A stretch of DNA of 64,000 nt from Symsagittifera roscoffensis (taxonomy: Eukaryota; Xenacoelomorpha; Acoela; Convolutidae): contig NC_087071.1 of NCBI RefSeq assembly GCF_963678635.1, positions 1,292,537-1,356,536 on the forward strand, in the 5' to 3' direction. The position numbers and the translations under genes were made by a program. The notes under the pieces were generated by a model, which saw only the letters and a program-made list of their open reading frames with translations, was not told where the DNA came from and ran no database searches. Of the stretch, positions 35,572 to 46,159 are shown piece after piece (the stretch's first letter is position 1; every line of letters begins with the position of its first letter).

Positions 35572-35898
35572 CTTATTTCTAAAGCAAAATTACTACTTTT
35601 ACTTTTAAACGCTAAGAGTTATTGCTGTTTGAAATTCGAAGGTGTCAAAAAGTTAAGCCTAATCGAGCGTGGTGCAAAAAAATAAAACTTTCAAAACTTT
35701 TTATTTTTTTTTTTCGATTAAATTTCATTTTTATATCTTGTTTCATAAATTTGAGCTCAAGAAAAAATCCAACGAGCTCGAAACGAAATTTGTAGCTTAA
35801 GTAAACGTGGAGTAATCATCAATTGAAAATTTGGGGGCACCCGAATTTCGACCATTTTGGACGAAAATTGGTCTAAAAGCTAACTTTTAAGTTAGTGC

Positions 35899-36040
35899 AA
35901 TTTTTTTTGCAATTTTCAAGAAATTTGGCCTGTTCTCCGCTGTCGCAGAGTGCATTCAAAGAAAACTTATCAAATCGATTTGAATACTTACCTATTTAAT
36001 AAGTTTATTACAACAATTAGGCTAAAAGCACCTGACAGTA
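35899..36040 (-). ncRNA. Candidate spliced-leader-like RNA segment, representative copy
   Basis: Hypothesis. Read on the minus strand, nearly every spacer contains AAATAG|GTAAGT, a consensus 5' splice site (here GT at 35991-35990). GTAAGT can pair with ACTTAT twelve bases upstream, placing the donor in a 6 bp hairpin with a 7-base loop, as in known SL RNAs. It is followed by a 7 bp hairpin (ATTCAAA with TTTGAAT) and by CTCTGC-GACA-GCGGAG. Two of these helices contain a pair that is G-U on minus but A-C on plus, which favours minus-strand transcription. In many later units the minus strand continues to GATTTTAGG, a poor Sm-site match, followed by a GGCCAATTTT...AAAATGGCC hairpin. There is no promoter element or known leader sequence, and the 5' end is unknown. 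It could equally be neutral spacer copied by concerted evolution. Confidence 0.22.
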
Positions 36041-36360
36041 TGCTGGCTGGTATTCGATCATATGCCACTTACAGTGAATGTGCGGCTATCATGCCATAGA
36101 TGGTCATTCAAGACACCTGTACACGCTGCGTAGGTTTTGACCAGCCGATTTGGCCATAAAACACATTGGGTCAAAAAAAATTCCAAACAATATCAATTTT
36201 CAAAATTTTGTTTGCAATGCATAAATTATAACGTGAGCGTGCAAAATTTTACATAATATAAAAGCATATTTTAACTCTCACACGAGGGCGAGTGTTTTTA
36301 AAATTAATGTACATAAACATATGCTAGTCAGGATATAAAGGAAGGCGGAGTAACTCAAAT

Positions 36361-36479
36361 GCCTACGACCATACCATGTTGAAAGCACCGGTTCTCGTCC
36401 GATCACCGATGTTAAGCAACATTGGGCCCGGTTAGTACTTGGATGGGAGACTGCCAGAGAACACCAAGTGTCGTAGGCT
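36361..36479 (+). rRNA. 5S rRNA, copy 17
   Basis: Full length. It has TTGAAAGC, CCGATG, GGGCCCGG, GACTGCCAGAGAAC (box C damaged) and AAGTGTCGTAGGCT. Helix I is kept. It shares this odd 3' half only with copy 18. Confidence 0.92.
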
Positions 36480-36869
36480 TTCATTTTAATGCAAAAGTAC
36501 TACTTTTACTTTTTTCGCTATGAGTTATTGCTGTTTAAAATTCGAAGATGTCAAAAAGTTAAGCCTAATCGAGCGTGGTGCAAAAAATAAAATTTTCAAA
36601 ACTTTTTGTTTGTTTTTTCGTTTAAATTTCAATTTTTTAACTTGTTTCAAAAATTTGAGCTCAGTAAAAATCCAACGAGCTCAAAATTTGTAGCTTAAGT
36701 GTACGTGGAGTAATCATCAATTGAGAATTTGGGGGACCATAATTTCGGCCATTTTGGACAAAAATCGGTCTAAAAGCTAACTTTTAAGTTAGTACAATTT
36801 TTTTCTTGCATTTTTCAAGAAACTTGGGCTGCCCTCCGCTGCTGCAGAGTGCATTCAAAGAATACTTAT

Positions 36870-36915
36870 CAAAACATTCAAAGAATACTTATCAAGTAGG
36901 CTTTCATTTTTAAAG
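36870..36915 (+). pseudogene. 5S 3'-end remnant at a rearranged junction
   Basis: Spacer text (CATTCAAAGAATACTTATCAA) is repeated in part and then joined at about 36893 to GTAGGCTTTCATTTTTAAAGC, the last seven bases of a 5S gene and its downstream flank. The remainder of the gene is gone. Confidence 0.7.
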
Positions 36916-37682
36916 CAAAAGTACTACTTTTACTTTTATTCGCTAAGAGTTATTGCTGTTTAAAATTCGAAGATGTCAAAAAGTTAAGCCTAATCGAGCG
37001 TGGTGCAAAAAAAAAAATTTTCAAAACTTTTTGTTTTTTTTTCGTTTAAATTTCAATTTTTTAACTTGTTTCAAAAATTTGAGCTCAGTAAAAATCCAAC
37101 GAGCTCAAAATTTGTAGCTTAAGTGTACGTGGAGTAATCATCAATTGAGAATTTGGGGGACCCGAATTTCGGCCATTTTGGACAAAAATTGGTCTAAAAG
37201 CTAACTTTTAAGTCGTGCAATTTTTTTCTTGTATTTTTCAAGAAACTTGGGCTGCCCTCCGCTGCTGCAGAGTGCATTCAAAGAATACTTATCAAATAGA
37301 TTTGAATGTTTACCTATTAAATAAGTTTATTACAACAATTAGGCTAAAGGCAACTGACAGTATCCTGACTGGTATTCGATCATAAGCCACTTACAGTGAC
37401 TGCGCGGCTATGATGCCATAGATGGTCATTCAAGAAACCCTGTACACGCTGCGTAGGTTTTGACCAGACGATTTGGCCATAAAACACATTGGGCCAAAAA
37501 AAATTCCAAACAATGTCAATTTTCAAAATTTTGTTTGCAATGCATAAATCATAAGGTGAGCGTGCAAAATATTTCATGGTTTAGGAGCATAATTTTACTC
37601 TCGCGCGAGTGCGAGTGTTTTAAAAGTAATGTACATAGACATATGCTAGTCAGGATGAAATTGAAGGCGGAGTAACTCAAAT

Positions 37683-37801
37683 TCCTACGACCATACCATG
37701 TTGAAAGCACCGGTTCTCGTCCGATCACCGATGTTAAGCAACATTGGGCCCGGTTAGTACTTGGATGGGAGACTGCCAGAGAACACCAAGTGTCGCAGGC
37801 T
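37683..37801 (+). rRNA. 5S rRNA, copy 18
   Basis: Full length, like copy 17 but starting TCCTACG and ending GTCGCAGGCT. GACTGCCAGAG alters box C. Likely inactive. Confidence 0.9.
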
Positions 37802-38963
37802 TTCATTTTTAAAGCAAAAGTAATACTTTTAATTTTATTCGCTAAGAGTTATTGCTGTTTAAAATTCGAAGATGTCAAAAAGTTAAGCCTAATCGAGCGT
37901 GGTGCAAAAATTTTCAATGGGTCAAATTTTGGCCAAAACAACAGAAAACCGAAAATTTTTTTTTGCAGTATCAATTTTGTGTACAATCATCTGCTGATAG
38001 GCAAAAAATATTGGAGATAACATTTGGGGTCTTTGAGTTATAGCCTTTTGAATTTCGGTGATGTCAAAAAAATAAGCCCAATCGAGCCTGGTGAATTGCG
38101 CGAACGGCCATAACTTGCCAAAAAATTTTAAAATTTCCAACTTTTATTATTTGGATCATAAGATCATGATCATATCTTGGGGGACTGAAAAAATGAACCG
38201 ATTTCGTCGGTCCAACACAAAGTTATAGGCTTTTGAAATCTCGGTGATGCCAAAAAGTTAAGCCTAATCGAGCGTGGTGCAAAAAATGAAATTTTCAAAA
38301 TTTTTGGTTTTTTCCGTTCAAAGTTCATTTTTTTCATCTCGTTTCATAATTTTCATCTCAGGAAAATTCCAATGAGCCCAAAACGACGTTTGTAGCTTAA
38401 GTGTATGTGGAGTAATCATCAGTTAAAAATTTGGGGGGACCCGAATTTCGGCCATTTTGGACGAACATTGGCCTAAAATCTAACTTTTAACTTAGTGCAA
38501 TTTTTTTTCTAGCCTTTTTTAAGAGAATTGGGCTGCCTTCCGCTGTCGCAGAGTGCATTCAAAGAAAAGTTATCAAATATATTTGAATACTTACCTATTT
38601 AATAAGTTTATCACAACAATTAGGCTAAAAGCAACTGACAGTATCCTGGCTGGTATTCAATCATATGCCACTTACAGTGAATGTGCGGCTATCATGCCAT
38701 AGATGGTCATTCAAGGCACCTTGTACATGCTCCATAGGTTTTGACCAGACGATTTGGCCATAAAACACATTGGGCCAAAAAAAATTCCAAACAATGTCAA
38801 TTTTCAAAATTTTGTTTGCAATGCATAAATCATAAGGTGAGCGTGCAAAATATATCATGGTTTAGGAGCATAATTTTACTCTCGCGCGAGTGCGAGTGTT
38901 TTAAAAGTAATGTACATAGACATAAGCTAGTCAGGATGAAAACGAAAGCGGAGTAATTCAAAT

Positions 38964-39082
38964 GCCTACGACCATATCATGTTGAATGCACCGGTTCTCG
39001 TCGGATCACCGAAGTTAAGCAACTTTGGGCCTGGTTAGTACTTGGATGGGAGATCGCCTGAAAACACCAGCTGTGGTAGGCT
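38964..39082 (+). rRNA. 5S rRNA, copy 19
   Basis: Full length. Changes are CATATCATG, CGTCGGATC, AACTTTGGG, GAGATCGCCTGAAAAC and AGCTGTGGTAGGCT. No TATA-like element upstream (GGATGAAAACG). It heads a short 901 bp unit. Confidence 0.9.
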
Positions 39083-39864
39083 CTTATTTAAAGCAAAATT
39101 AAAATTTTTACTTTGTACGGTAAGAGCTATTGCTGTTGAATTTCTGTGATGTCAAAATGTTAAGCCTAATCGAGCGTGGTGCAAAAAATGAAAATTTCAA
39201 AATTTTTGTTTCTTTTTTGTTTATATTCCATTTTTTTTATCTTGTATCATAAATTATAAGCTTAGGACTATTCTTACGAGCCCAAAACGACATTTGTAGC
39301 TCAAGTGTACGAGGAGTAATCATCAGTTGAAAATTTGGGGACCCGAATTTCGGCCATTTTGGACGAAAATCGGTCTAAAAACTAACTTTTCAGTTAGTGC
39401 AAATTTTCTCTTGCATTTTTCAGGAAATTTGGGCTGCCTTCTACTGTCGCAGAGTGCATTCAAAGAAAATTTATCAAATAGATTTGAATACTTACCTATT
39501 TAATAAGTTTATTACAACATTTAGGCTAAAAGCAACTGACAATATCCTGGCTGGTATCCGATCATATGCCAATTACAGTGAATGTGCGGCTATCATGCCA
39601 TAGATGGTCATTGAAGACACCCTGTACACGCTGCGTAGGTTTTGACCAGCCGGTTTGGCCATAAAACACATCGGGCCAAAAAAAAATCCAAACAATGTCA
39701 CTTTTCAAAACTTTGTTTGATATGCATAAATTATAACGTGAGCGTGCAAAAATTTACATGGTATAAGTGCAAATTTTTACTCTCGCATGAGGGCGAGTGT
39801 TTAAAAACTAATGTACACCGACATATGCTAGTCAGGATATAAATGAAAGCGGAGCAACTCAAAT

Positions 39865-39983
39865 GCCTACGACCATACCATGTTGAATGCACCGGTTCTC
39901 GTCCGATCACCGAAGTTAAGCAACATTGGGCCTGGTTAGTACTTGGATGTGAGACCGCCTGGGAACACCAGGTGTTTTAGGCT
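39865..39983 (+). rRNA. 5S rRNA, copy 20
   Basis: Full length and near consensus; GGATGTGAGACC in box C and GTGTTTTAGGCT at the 3' end (helix I loses C6-G113). Confidence 0.94.
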
Positions 39984-41126
39984 TTTATTTAAAGCAAAAT
40001 TATTTCTTTTACTTTTATACGCTAAGAGTTATTGCTGTTTAAATTTCGGTGATGTCAAAAAGTTAAGCCTAATCGAGCGTGGTGCAAAAATTTTCAATGG
40101 GTCAAATTTTGGCAAAAACAACAGAAAACCGAAAAATATCCTTTGCAGTATCATTTTTGTGTACAATCAGCTGCTGATAGGCCAAAAATAATGGAGATAA
40201 CTATTGGGGTCTTTGAGTTATAGCCTTTTGAATTTCGGTGATGTCAAAAAGTTAAGTCCAATCGAGCCTGGTGAATTGCGCGAACGGCCATAACTTGCCC
40301 AAAAATTTCAAAATTTCCAATTTTATTATTCGGATCATAAGATCGTGGTCAAATCTCGGGGGACTGAGAAAGTGAACCGATTTCGTCGATCCAACACAAA
40401 GTTATAAGCTTTTGAAATCTCGGTGATGCCAAAAAGTTAAGCCTAATCGAGCGTGGTGCAAAAAATGAAATTTTCAAAATTTTTGGTTTTTTCGTTCAAA
40501 GTTCATTTTTTTCATCTCTTTTCAAAAATTTCAGCTCAGGAAAATTCCAACGAGCCCAAAACAACGTTTGTAGCTTAAGTGTACGTGGAGTAATCATCAG
40601 TTAAAAATTTGGGGAGACCCGAATTTCGGCCATTTTGGACGAAAATTGGCCTAAAATCTAACTTTTAAGTTAGTGCAATTTTTTTAGGAGAATTGGGCTG
40701 CCCTCCGCTGTCGCAGAGTGCATTTAAAGAAAACTTATCAAATAGATTTGAATACTTACCTATTTAATAAGTTTATCACAACAATTAGGCTAAAAGCAAC
40801 TGACAGTATCCTGGCTGGTATACAATCATATGCCACTTACAGTGAATGTGCGGCTATCATGTCATAGATGGTCATCCAAGACACCCTGTACACGCTCCGT
40901 AGGTTTTGACCAGCTGATTTGGCCATAAAACACATTGGGTCAAAAAAATTCCAAACATTGTAGTTTTTCAAAATTTTTTTGAAATGCATAAATTATAACG
41001 TGAGCGTGTAAACTTTTACATGGTATAAGAGCAAACTTTTACTCTCGCGCGAGGGCGAGTGTTTAAAAACTAATGTACACAGACATATGCTAGTCAGGAT
41101 ATAAATGAAAGCGGAGTAACTCAAAT

Positions 41127-41245
41127 GCCTACGACCTTACCATGTTGAATGCACCGGTTCTCGTCCGATCACCGAAGTTAAGCTACTTTGGGCCTGGTTA
41201 GTACTTGGATGGGAGACAGCCTGGGAACACCAGGTATTGTAAATT
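41127..41245 (+). rRNA. 5S rRNA, copy 21 (broken helix I)
   Basis: It carries the same altered 3' end as copy 5 (GTATTGTAAATT), plus ACCTTACC, AGCTACTTTGGG and GAGACAGCC. Probably inactive. Confidence 0.9.
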
Positions 41246-41284
41246 TTTGTTTAAAGCAAATTAAAACTTTTACTTTTACACGCT

Positions 41285-41354
41285 AAAAGTTATTGCTGTT
41301 TAAAGTTTGGCGATATCAAAAAGTTAAGCCTAATCGAGCGTGGTGCAAAAATTT
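41285..41354 (+). repeat. Spacer block A with 5S box-A-like core (representative unit)
   Basis: First of three related blocks in this spacer. The core CAAAAAGTTAAGCCTAATCG has its AGTTAAGC at 41322, 146 bases downstream of the box A of the 5S gene in the same unit. After AGTTAAGC, the block keeps 5S-like G/C positions leading to a GCNTGGT in the same register as GCCTGGT of 5S. Confidence 0.75.
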
Positions 41355-41471
41355 TCAATGGGTCAAATTTTGGCGAAAAAACGAAAACCGAAAAATTTCT
41401 TTTGCAGTATCAATTTTGTGTACAATCAGCTGCTGATAGGCCAAAAATAATGGAGATAACTTTTGGGGTCT

Positions 41472-41541
41472 TTGAGTTATAGCCTTTTGAATTTCGGTGA
41501 TGTCAAAAAGTTAAGTCCTATTGAGCCTGGTGAATTGCGCG
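41472..41541 (+). repeat. Spacer block B with 5S box-A-like core
   Basis: AGTTAAG at 41509, 187 bases after block A. Downstream of AGTTAAG it reads GAGCCTGGTGAATTG, so GCCTGGT is identical to 5S and at the same distance from AGTTAAG with no gap (clearest in units with AGTTAAGCCCAATCGAGCC). Confidence 0.75.
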
Positions 41542-41657
41542 AACGGCCATAACTTGCCCAAAAATTTTAAAATTTTCAAATTTTATTATTTGGATCATAA
41601 AATCACGGTCAAATCTTGGGGGACTGAGAAAATGAACCAATTTCGTCAGTCCAACAC

Positions 41658-41727
41658 AAAGTTATAGGCTTTTGAAATCTCAGTGATGCCAAAAAGTTAA
41701 GCCTAATCGAGCGTGGTGCAAAAAATG
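41658..41727 (+). repeat. Spacer block C with 5S box-A-like core
   Basis: AGTTAA at 41695, 186 bases after block B, preceded by AAGTTATAGGCTTTTGAAATC, which matches the leader of blocks A and B. Ends GAGCGTGGTGCAAAA like block A. Confidence 0.75.
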
Positions 41728-42323
41728 AAATTTTCAAAATTTTTGTTTTTTTTTCTTTCAAAGTTCATTTTTTTCATCTTGTTTCAAAAATTTCAGCTCA
41801 GGAAAATTCCAACGAGCACAAAACGACGTTTGTAGCTTAAGTGTACGTGGAGTAAAGTAATCATCAGTTAAAAATTTGGGGGGACCCGAATTTCGGCCAT
41901 TTTGGACGAAAATTGGCCTCAAATCTAACTTTTAAGTTAGTGCAATTTTTTTGCTTGCATTTTTAAGAGAATTAGGCTGCCCTCCGCTGTCGCAGATTGC
42001 ATTAAAAGAAAACTTATCAAATAGATTTGAATACTTACCTTTTTCATAAGTTTATCACAACAATTAGGCTAAAAGCAACTGACAGTATCCTGGCTGGTAT
42101 TCAATCATATGCCACTTACAGTGAATGTGCGGCTATCATGTCATAGATGGTCATCCAAGACACTCTGTACACGCTCCGTAGGTTTTGACCAGCCGATTTG
42201 GCCATAGAACACATTGGGTCAAAAAAATTCCAATTATTGTCAATTTTCAAAATTTTGTTTGAAATACATGAATTATAACGTGAGCTTGTAAACTTTTACA
42301 TGGTATAAGAGCATATTTTTACT

Positions 42324-42333
42324 CTCGCGCGAG
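42324..42333. promoter_or_regulatory. Conserved CTCGCGCGAG palindrome upstream of 5S (representative)
   Basis: This perfect 10-base palindrome lies 83 to 74 bases before the 5S start in this unit and at a similar place in most others. It is the most GC-rich point of the upstream spacer. A factor-binding role is a guess. Confidence 0.4.
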
Positions 42334-42379
42334 GGCGAGTGTTTTAAAAGTAATGTAGATAGACATATGCTAGTCAGGA

Positions 42380-42386
42380 TATAAAT
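42380..42386 (+). promoter_or_regulatory. TATA-like element at about -27 of 5S (representative)
   Basis: TATAAAT starts 27 bases before the 5S start here and recurs in most units. A TATA-like box near -30 is known to aid Pol III transcription of 5S in some animals. It is altered or absent before copies 3, 4, 18, 19, 34, 39 and 40. Confidence 0.6.
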
Positions 42387-42406
42387 GAAAGCGGAGTAAC
42401 TCAAAT

Positions 42407-42526
42407 GCCTACGACCATACCATGTTGAATGCACCGGTTCTCGTCCGATCACCGAAGTTAAGCAACCTTTTGGCCTGGTTAGTACTTGGATGGGAGACCG
42501 CCTGGGAACACCAGGTGTTGTAGGCT
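42407..42526 (+). rRNA. 5S rRNA, copy 22 (1-base insertion)
   Basis: 120 bases; AACCTTTTGGCCTGG has one extra base compared with AACATTGGGCCTGG. Everything else, including box A, box C and helix I, is at consensus. TATAAAT upstream and TTTT downstream. Confidence 0.95.
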
Positions 42527-42529
42527 TTT
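42526..42529 (+). terminator. Pol III terminator after 5S (representative)
   Basis: A run of four T starts at the last base of the gene (GTAGGCTTTTATTT). The same run follows most copies in the array. Confidence 0.8.
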
Positions 42530-43682
42530 ATTTAAAGCAAAAGTATTTCTTTTACTTTTATACGCTAAGAGTTATTGCTGTTTAAATTCGGTGATGTCAA
42601 AAAGTTAAGCCTAATCGAGCGTGGTGCAAAAATTTTCAATGGGTCAAATTTTGGCCAAAACAACAGAAAACCGAAAAATTTCTTTTGCAGTATCAATTTT
42701 GTGTACAATCAGCTGCTGATAGGCAAAAAATAAGGGAGATAACATTTGGGGTCTTTGAGTTATAGCCTTTTGAATTTCGGTGATGTCAAAAAAATAAGCC
42801 CAATCGAGCCTGGTGAATTGCGCGAACGGCCATAACTTGCCCAAAAATTTTAAAATTTCCAATTTTTATTATTTGGATCATAAGATCATGATCAAATCTT
42901 GGGGGACTGAAAAAATGAACCGATTTCGTCGGTCCAACACAAAGTTATAAGCTTTTGAATTCTCGGTGATGCCAAAAAGTTAAGCCTAATCGAGCGTGGT
43001 GCAAAAATGAAATTTTCAAAAATTTTGTTTTTTTTTTCGTTCAAAGTTCATTTTTTTCATCTCGTTTCATAATTTTCAGCTCAGGAAAATTCCAATGAGC
43101 CCAAAACGACGTTTGTAGCTTAAGTGTACGTGGAGTAATCATCAGTTAAAAATTTGGGGGGACCCGAATTTCGGCCATTTTGGACGAACATTGGCCTAAA
43201 ATCTAACTTTTAACTTAGTGCAATTTTTTTTCTAGCCTTTTTTAAGAGAATTGGGCTGCCTTCCGCTGTCGCAGAGTGCATTCAAAGAAAAGTTATCAAA
43301 TATATTTTAATACTTACCTATTTAATAAGTTTATCACATCAATTAGGCTAAAAGCAACTGACAGTATCCTGGCTGGTATCTAATCATATGCCACTTACAG
43401 TGAATGTGCGGCTATCATGTCATAGATGGTCATCCAATACACCCTGTACACGCTCCGTAGGTTTTGACCAGCTGATTTGGCCATAAAACACATTGGGTCA
43501 ATAAAATTCCAAACATTGTCATTTTTCAAAATTTTGTTTGAAATGCATAAATTATACTGTGAGCGTGGAATATTTTACATGGTATAAGAGCACATTTTTA
43601 CTCTCGCGCGAGTGCGAGTGTTTTAAAATTAATGTTCATAGTCACATAGTCAGGATATAAATGAAAGCAGAGTAACTCAAAT

Positions 43683-43801
43683 GCCTACGACCATACCATG
43701 TTGAATGCACCGGTTCTCGTCCGATCACCGAAGTTAAGCAACATTGGGCCTGGTTAGTACTTGAATGGGAGACCGCCTGGGAACACCAGTTGTTGTAGGT
43801 T
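43683..43801 (+). rRNA. 5S rRNA, copy 23 (near consensus)
   Basis: Full length; CTTGAATGGG at box C, CCAGTTGTTG and a GGTT end are the only changes. The upstream spacer lacks part of the usual ATGCTAGTC. Confidence 0.95.
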
Positions 43802-44961
43802 TTTATTTAAAGCAAAAGAATTTCTTTTACTTTTATACGCTAAGAGTTATTGCTGTTTAAATTTCGGTGATGTCAAAAAGTTAAGCCTAATCGAGCGTGG
43901 TGCGAAAATTTTCAATGGGTCAACTTTTGGCCAAAACAACAGAAAACCGAAAAGTTTCTTTTGCAGTATCAATTTTGTGTACAATCAGCTGCTGATAGGC
44001 CAAAAATAATGGAGATAACTTTTGGGGTCTTTGAGTTAATAGCCTTTTGAATTTCGGTGATGTCAAAAAGTTAAGCCCAATCGAGCCTGGTGAATTGCGC
44101 GAACGGCCATAACTTGCCCAAAAATTTTAAAATTTTCAAATTTTGTTATTTGGATCATAAGATCATGCACAAATCATGGGGGACTGAGAAATTGAACCGA
44201 TTTCGTCGGTCCAACACAAAGTTATATGTTTTTGAAATCTCGGTGATGCCAAAAAGTTAAGCCTAATCGAGCGTGGTGCAAAAAATGAAATTTTCAAAAT
44301 TTTTGTTTTTTTTTCGTTCAAAGTTCAATTTTTCATCTTGTTTCATAAAATTCAGCTCAGGACAATTCCAACGAGCCCAAAACGACGTTTGTAGCTTAAG
44401 TGTGCGTGGAGTAATCATCAGTTGAAATTTTGGGGGGACCCGAATTTCGGATATTTTGGACGAAAATTGGCCTAAAATCTAACTTTTAAGTTACTGCAGT
44501 TTTTTTTCTTGCAGTTTTTAAGAGAATTCGGCTGCGTTCTAATGTCGCAGAGTGTATTAAAACAAAACTTATCAAATAGATTTGAATACTTACCTATTTA
44601 ATAAGTTTATCACAACAATTAGGCTAAAAGCAACTGACAGTATCCTGGCTGGTATCCAATCATATGCCACTTACAGTGAATGTGCGGCTATCATGTCATA
44701 GATGGTCATCCAAGACACCCTGTACACGCTCCATAGGTTTTGACCAGCTGATTTGGCCATAAAACACATTGGGTCAAAAAAATTCCAAACATTGTCAATT
44801 TTCAAAATTTTGTTTGAAATGCATAAATTATAACGTGAGCGTGTAAACTTTTACATGGTATAAGAGCATATTATTACTCTCGCGCGAGGGCGAGTGTTTT
44901 AAAAGTAATGTACATAGACTTATGCTAGTCAGGATATAAATGAAAGCGGAGTAACTCAAAT

Positions 44962-45080
44962 GCCTACGACCATACCATGTTGAATGCACCGGTTCTCGTC
45001 CGATCACCGAAGTTAAGCAACATTGGGCCTGGTTAGTATTTGGATGGGAGACCGCCTGGGAACACCAGTTGTTGTAGGCT
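44962..45080 (+). rRNA. 5S rRNA, copy 24 (near consensus)
   Basis: Full length; only TTAGTATTTGG and CCAGTTGTTG differ. All boxes, helix I, TATAAAT and the T4 run are present. One of the best candidates for an active gene. Confidence 0.96.
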
Positions 45081-46040
45081 TCTATTTAAAGCAAAAGAAT
45101 TTCTTTTACTTTTATACGCTAAGAGTTATTGCTGTTTAAATTTCGGAGATGTCAAAAAGTTAAGCCTAATCGAGCGTGGTGCAAAAATTTTCAATGGGTC
45201 AAATTTTGGCCAAAACAACAGAAAACCGAAAAGTTTCTTTTGCAGTATCAATTTTGTGTATAATCAGCTGGTGATAGGCCAAAAATAATGGAGATAACTT
45301 TTGGGGTCTTTGAGTTATAGTCTCTTGATTTTCGGTGATGTCAAAAAGTTAAGCCTAATCGAGCGTGGTGTGGTGCAAAAAATGAAACTTTCAAAATTTT
45401 TGTTTTTTTTTCGTTCAAAGTTCATTTTTTTCATCTTATTTCATAAATTTCAGATCAGGAAAATTCCAACGAGCCCAAAACGACGTTTGTAGCCTAAGTG
45501 TACGTGGAGTAATCATCAGTTGAAAATTTGGGGGGACCCGAATTTCGGCCATTTTGGACGAAAATTGGCCTAAAATCTAACTTTTTTCTTGCATTTTGTA
45601 AGAGAATTGGGCTGCGTTCCGCTGTCGCAGAGTGCATTCAAAGAAAACTTATCAAATAGATTTGAATACTTACCTATTTAATAAGTTTATCACAACAATT
45701 AGGCTAAAAGCAACTGACAGTATCCTGGCTGGTATCCAATCATATGCCACTTACAGTGAATGTGCGGCTATCATGTCATAGATGGTCATCCAAGACACCC
45801 TGTACACGCTCCGTAGGTTTTGACCAGCTGATTTGGCCATAAAACACATTGGGTCAAAAAAATTCCAAACATTGTCAATTTTCAAAATTTTGTTTGAAAT
45901 GCATAAATTATAACGTGAGCGTGTAAACTTTTACATGGTATAAGAGCATTTTTTACTCTCGCGCGAGGGCGAGTGTTTTAAAAGTAATGTACATAGACAT
46001 ATGCTAGTCAGGATATAAATGAAAGCGGAGTAACTCAAAT

Positions 46041-46159
46041 GCCTACGACAATACCATGTTGAATGCATCGGTTCTCGTTCGATCACCGAAGTTAAGCAAC
46101 ATTAGGCCTGGTTAGTACTTGGATGGGAGACCGCCTGGGAACACCAGTTGTTGTAGGCT
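46041..46159 (+). rRNA. 5S rRNA, copy 25 (GCATCGG subgroup)
   Basis: Full length, with ACGACAATA, GCATCGG, CTCGTTCGATC, CATTAGGCC and CCAGTTG. C28 to U allows a fifth helix III pair with A49. Founder-type member of a subgroup shared with copies 26 and 28-31. Confidence 0.95.
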
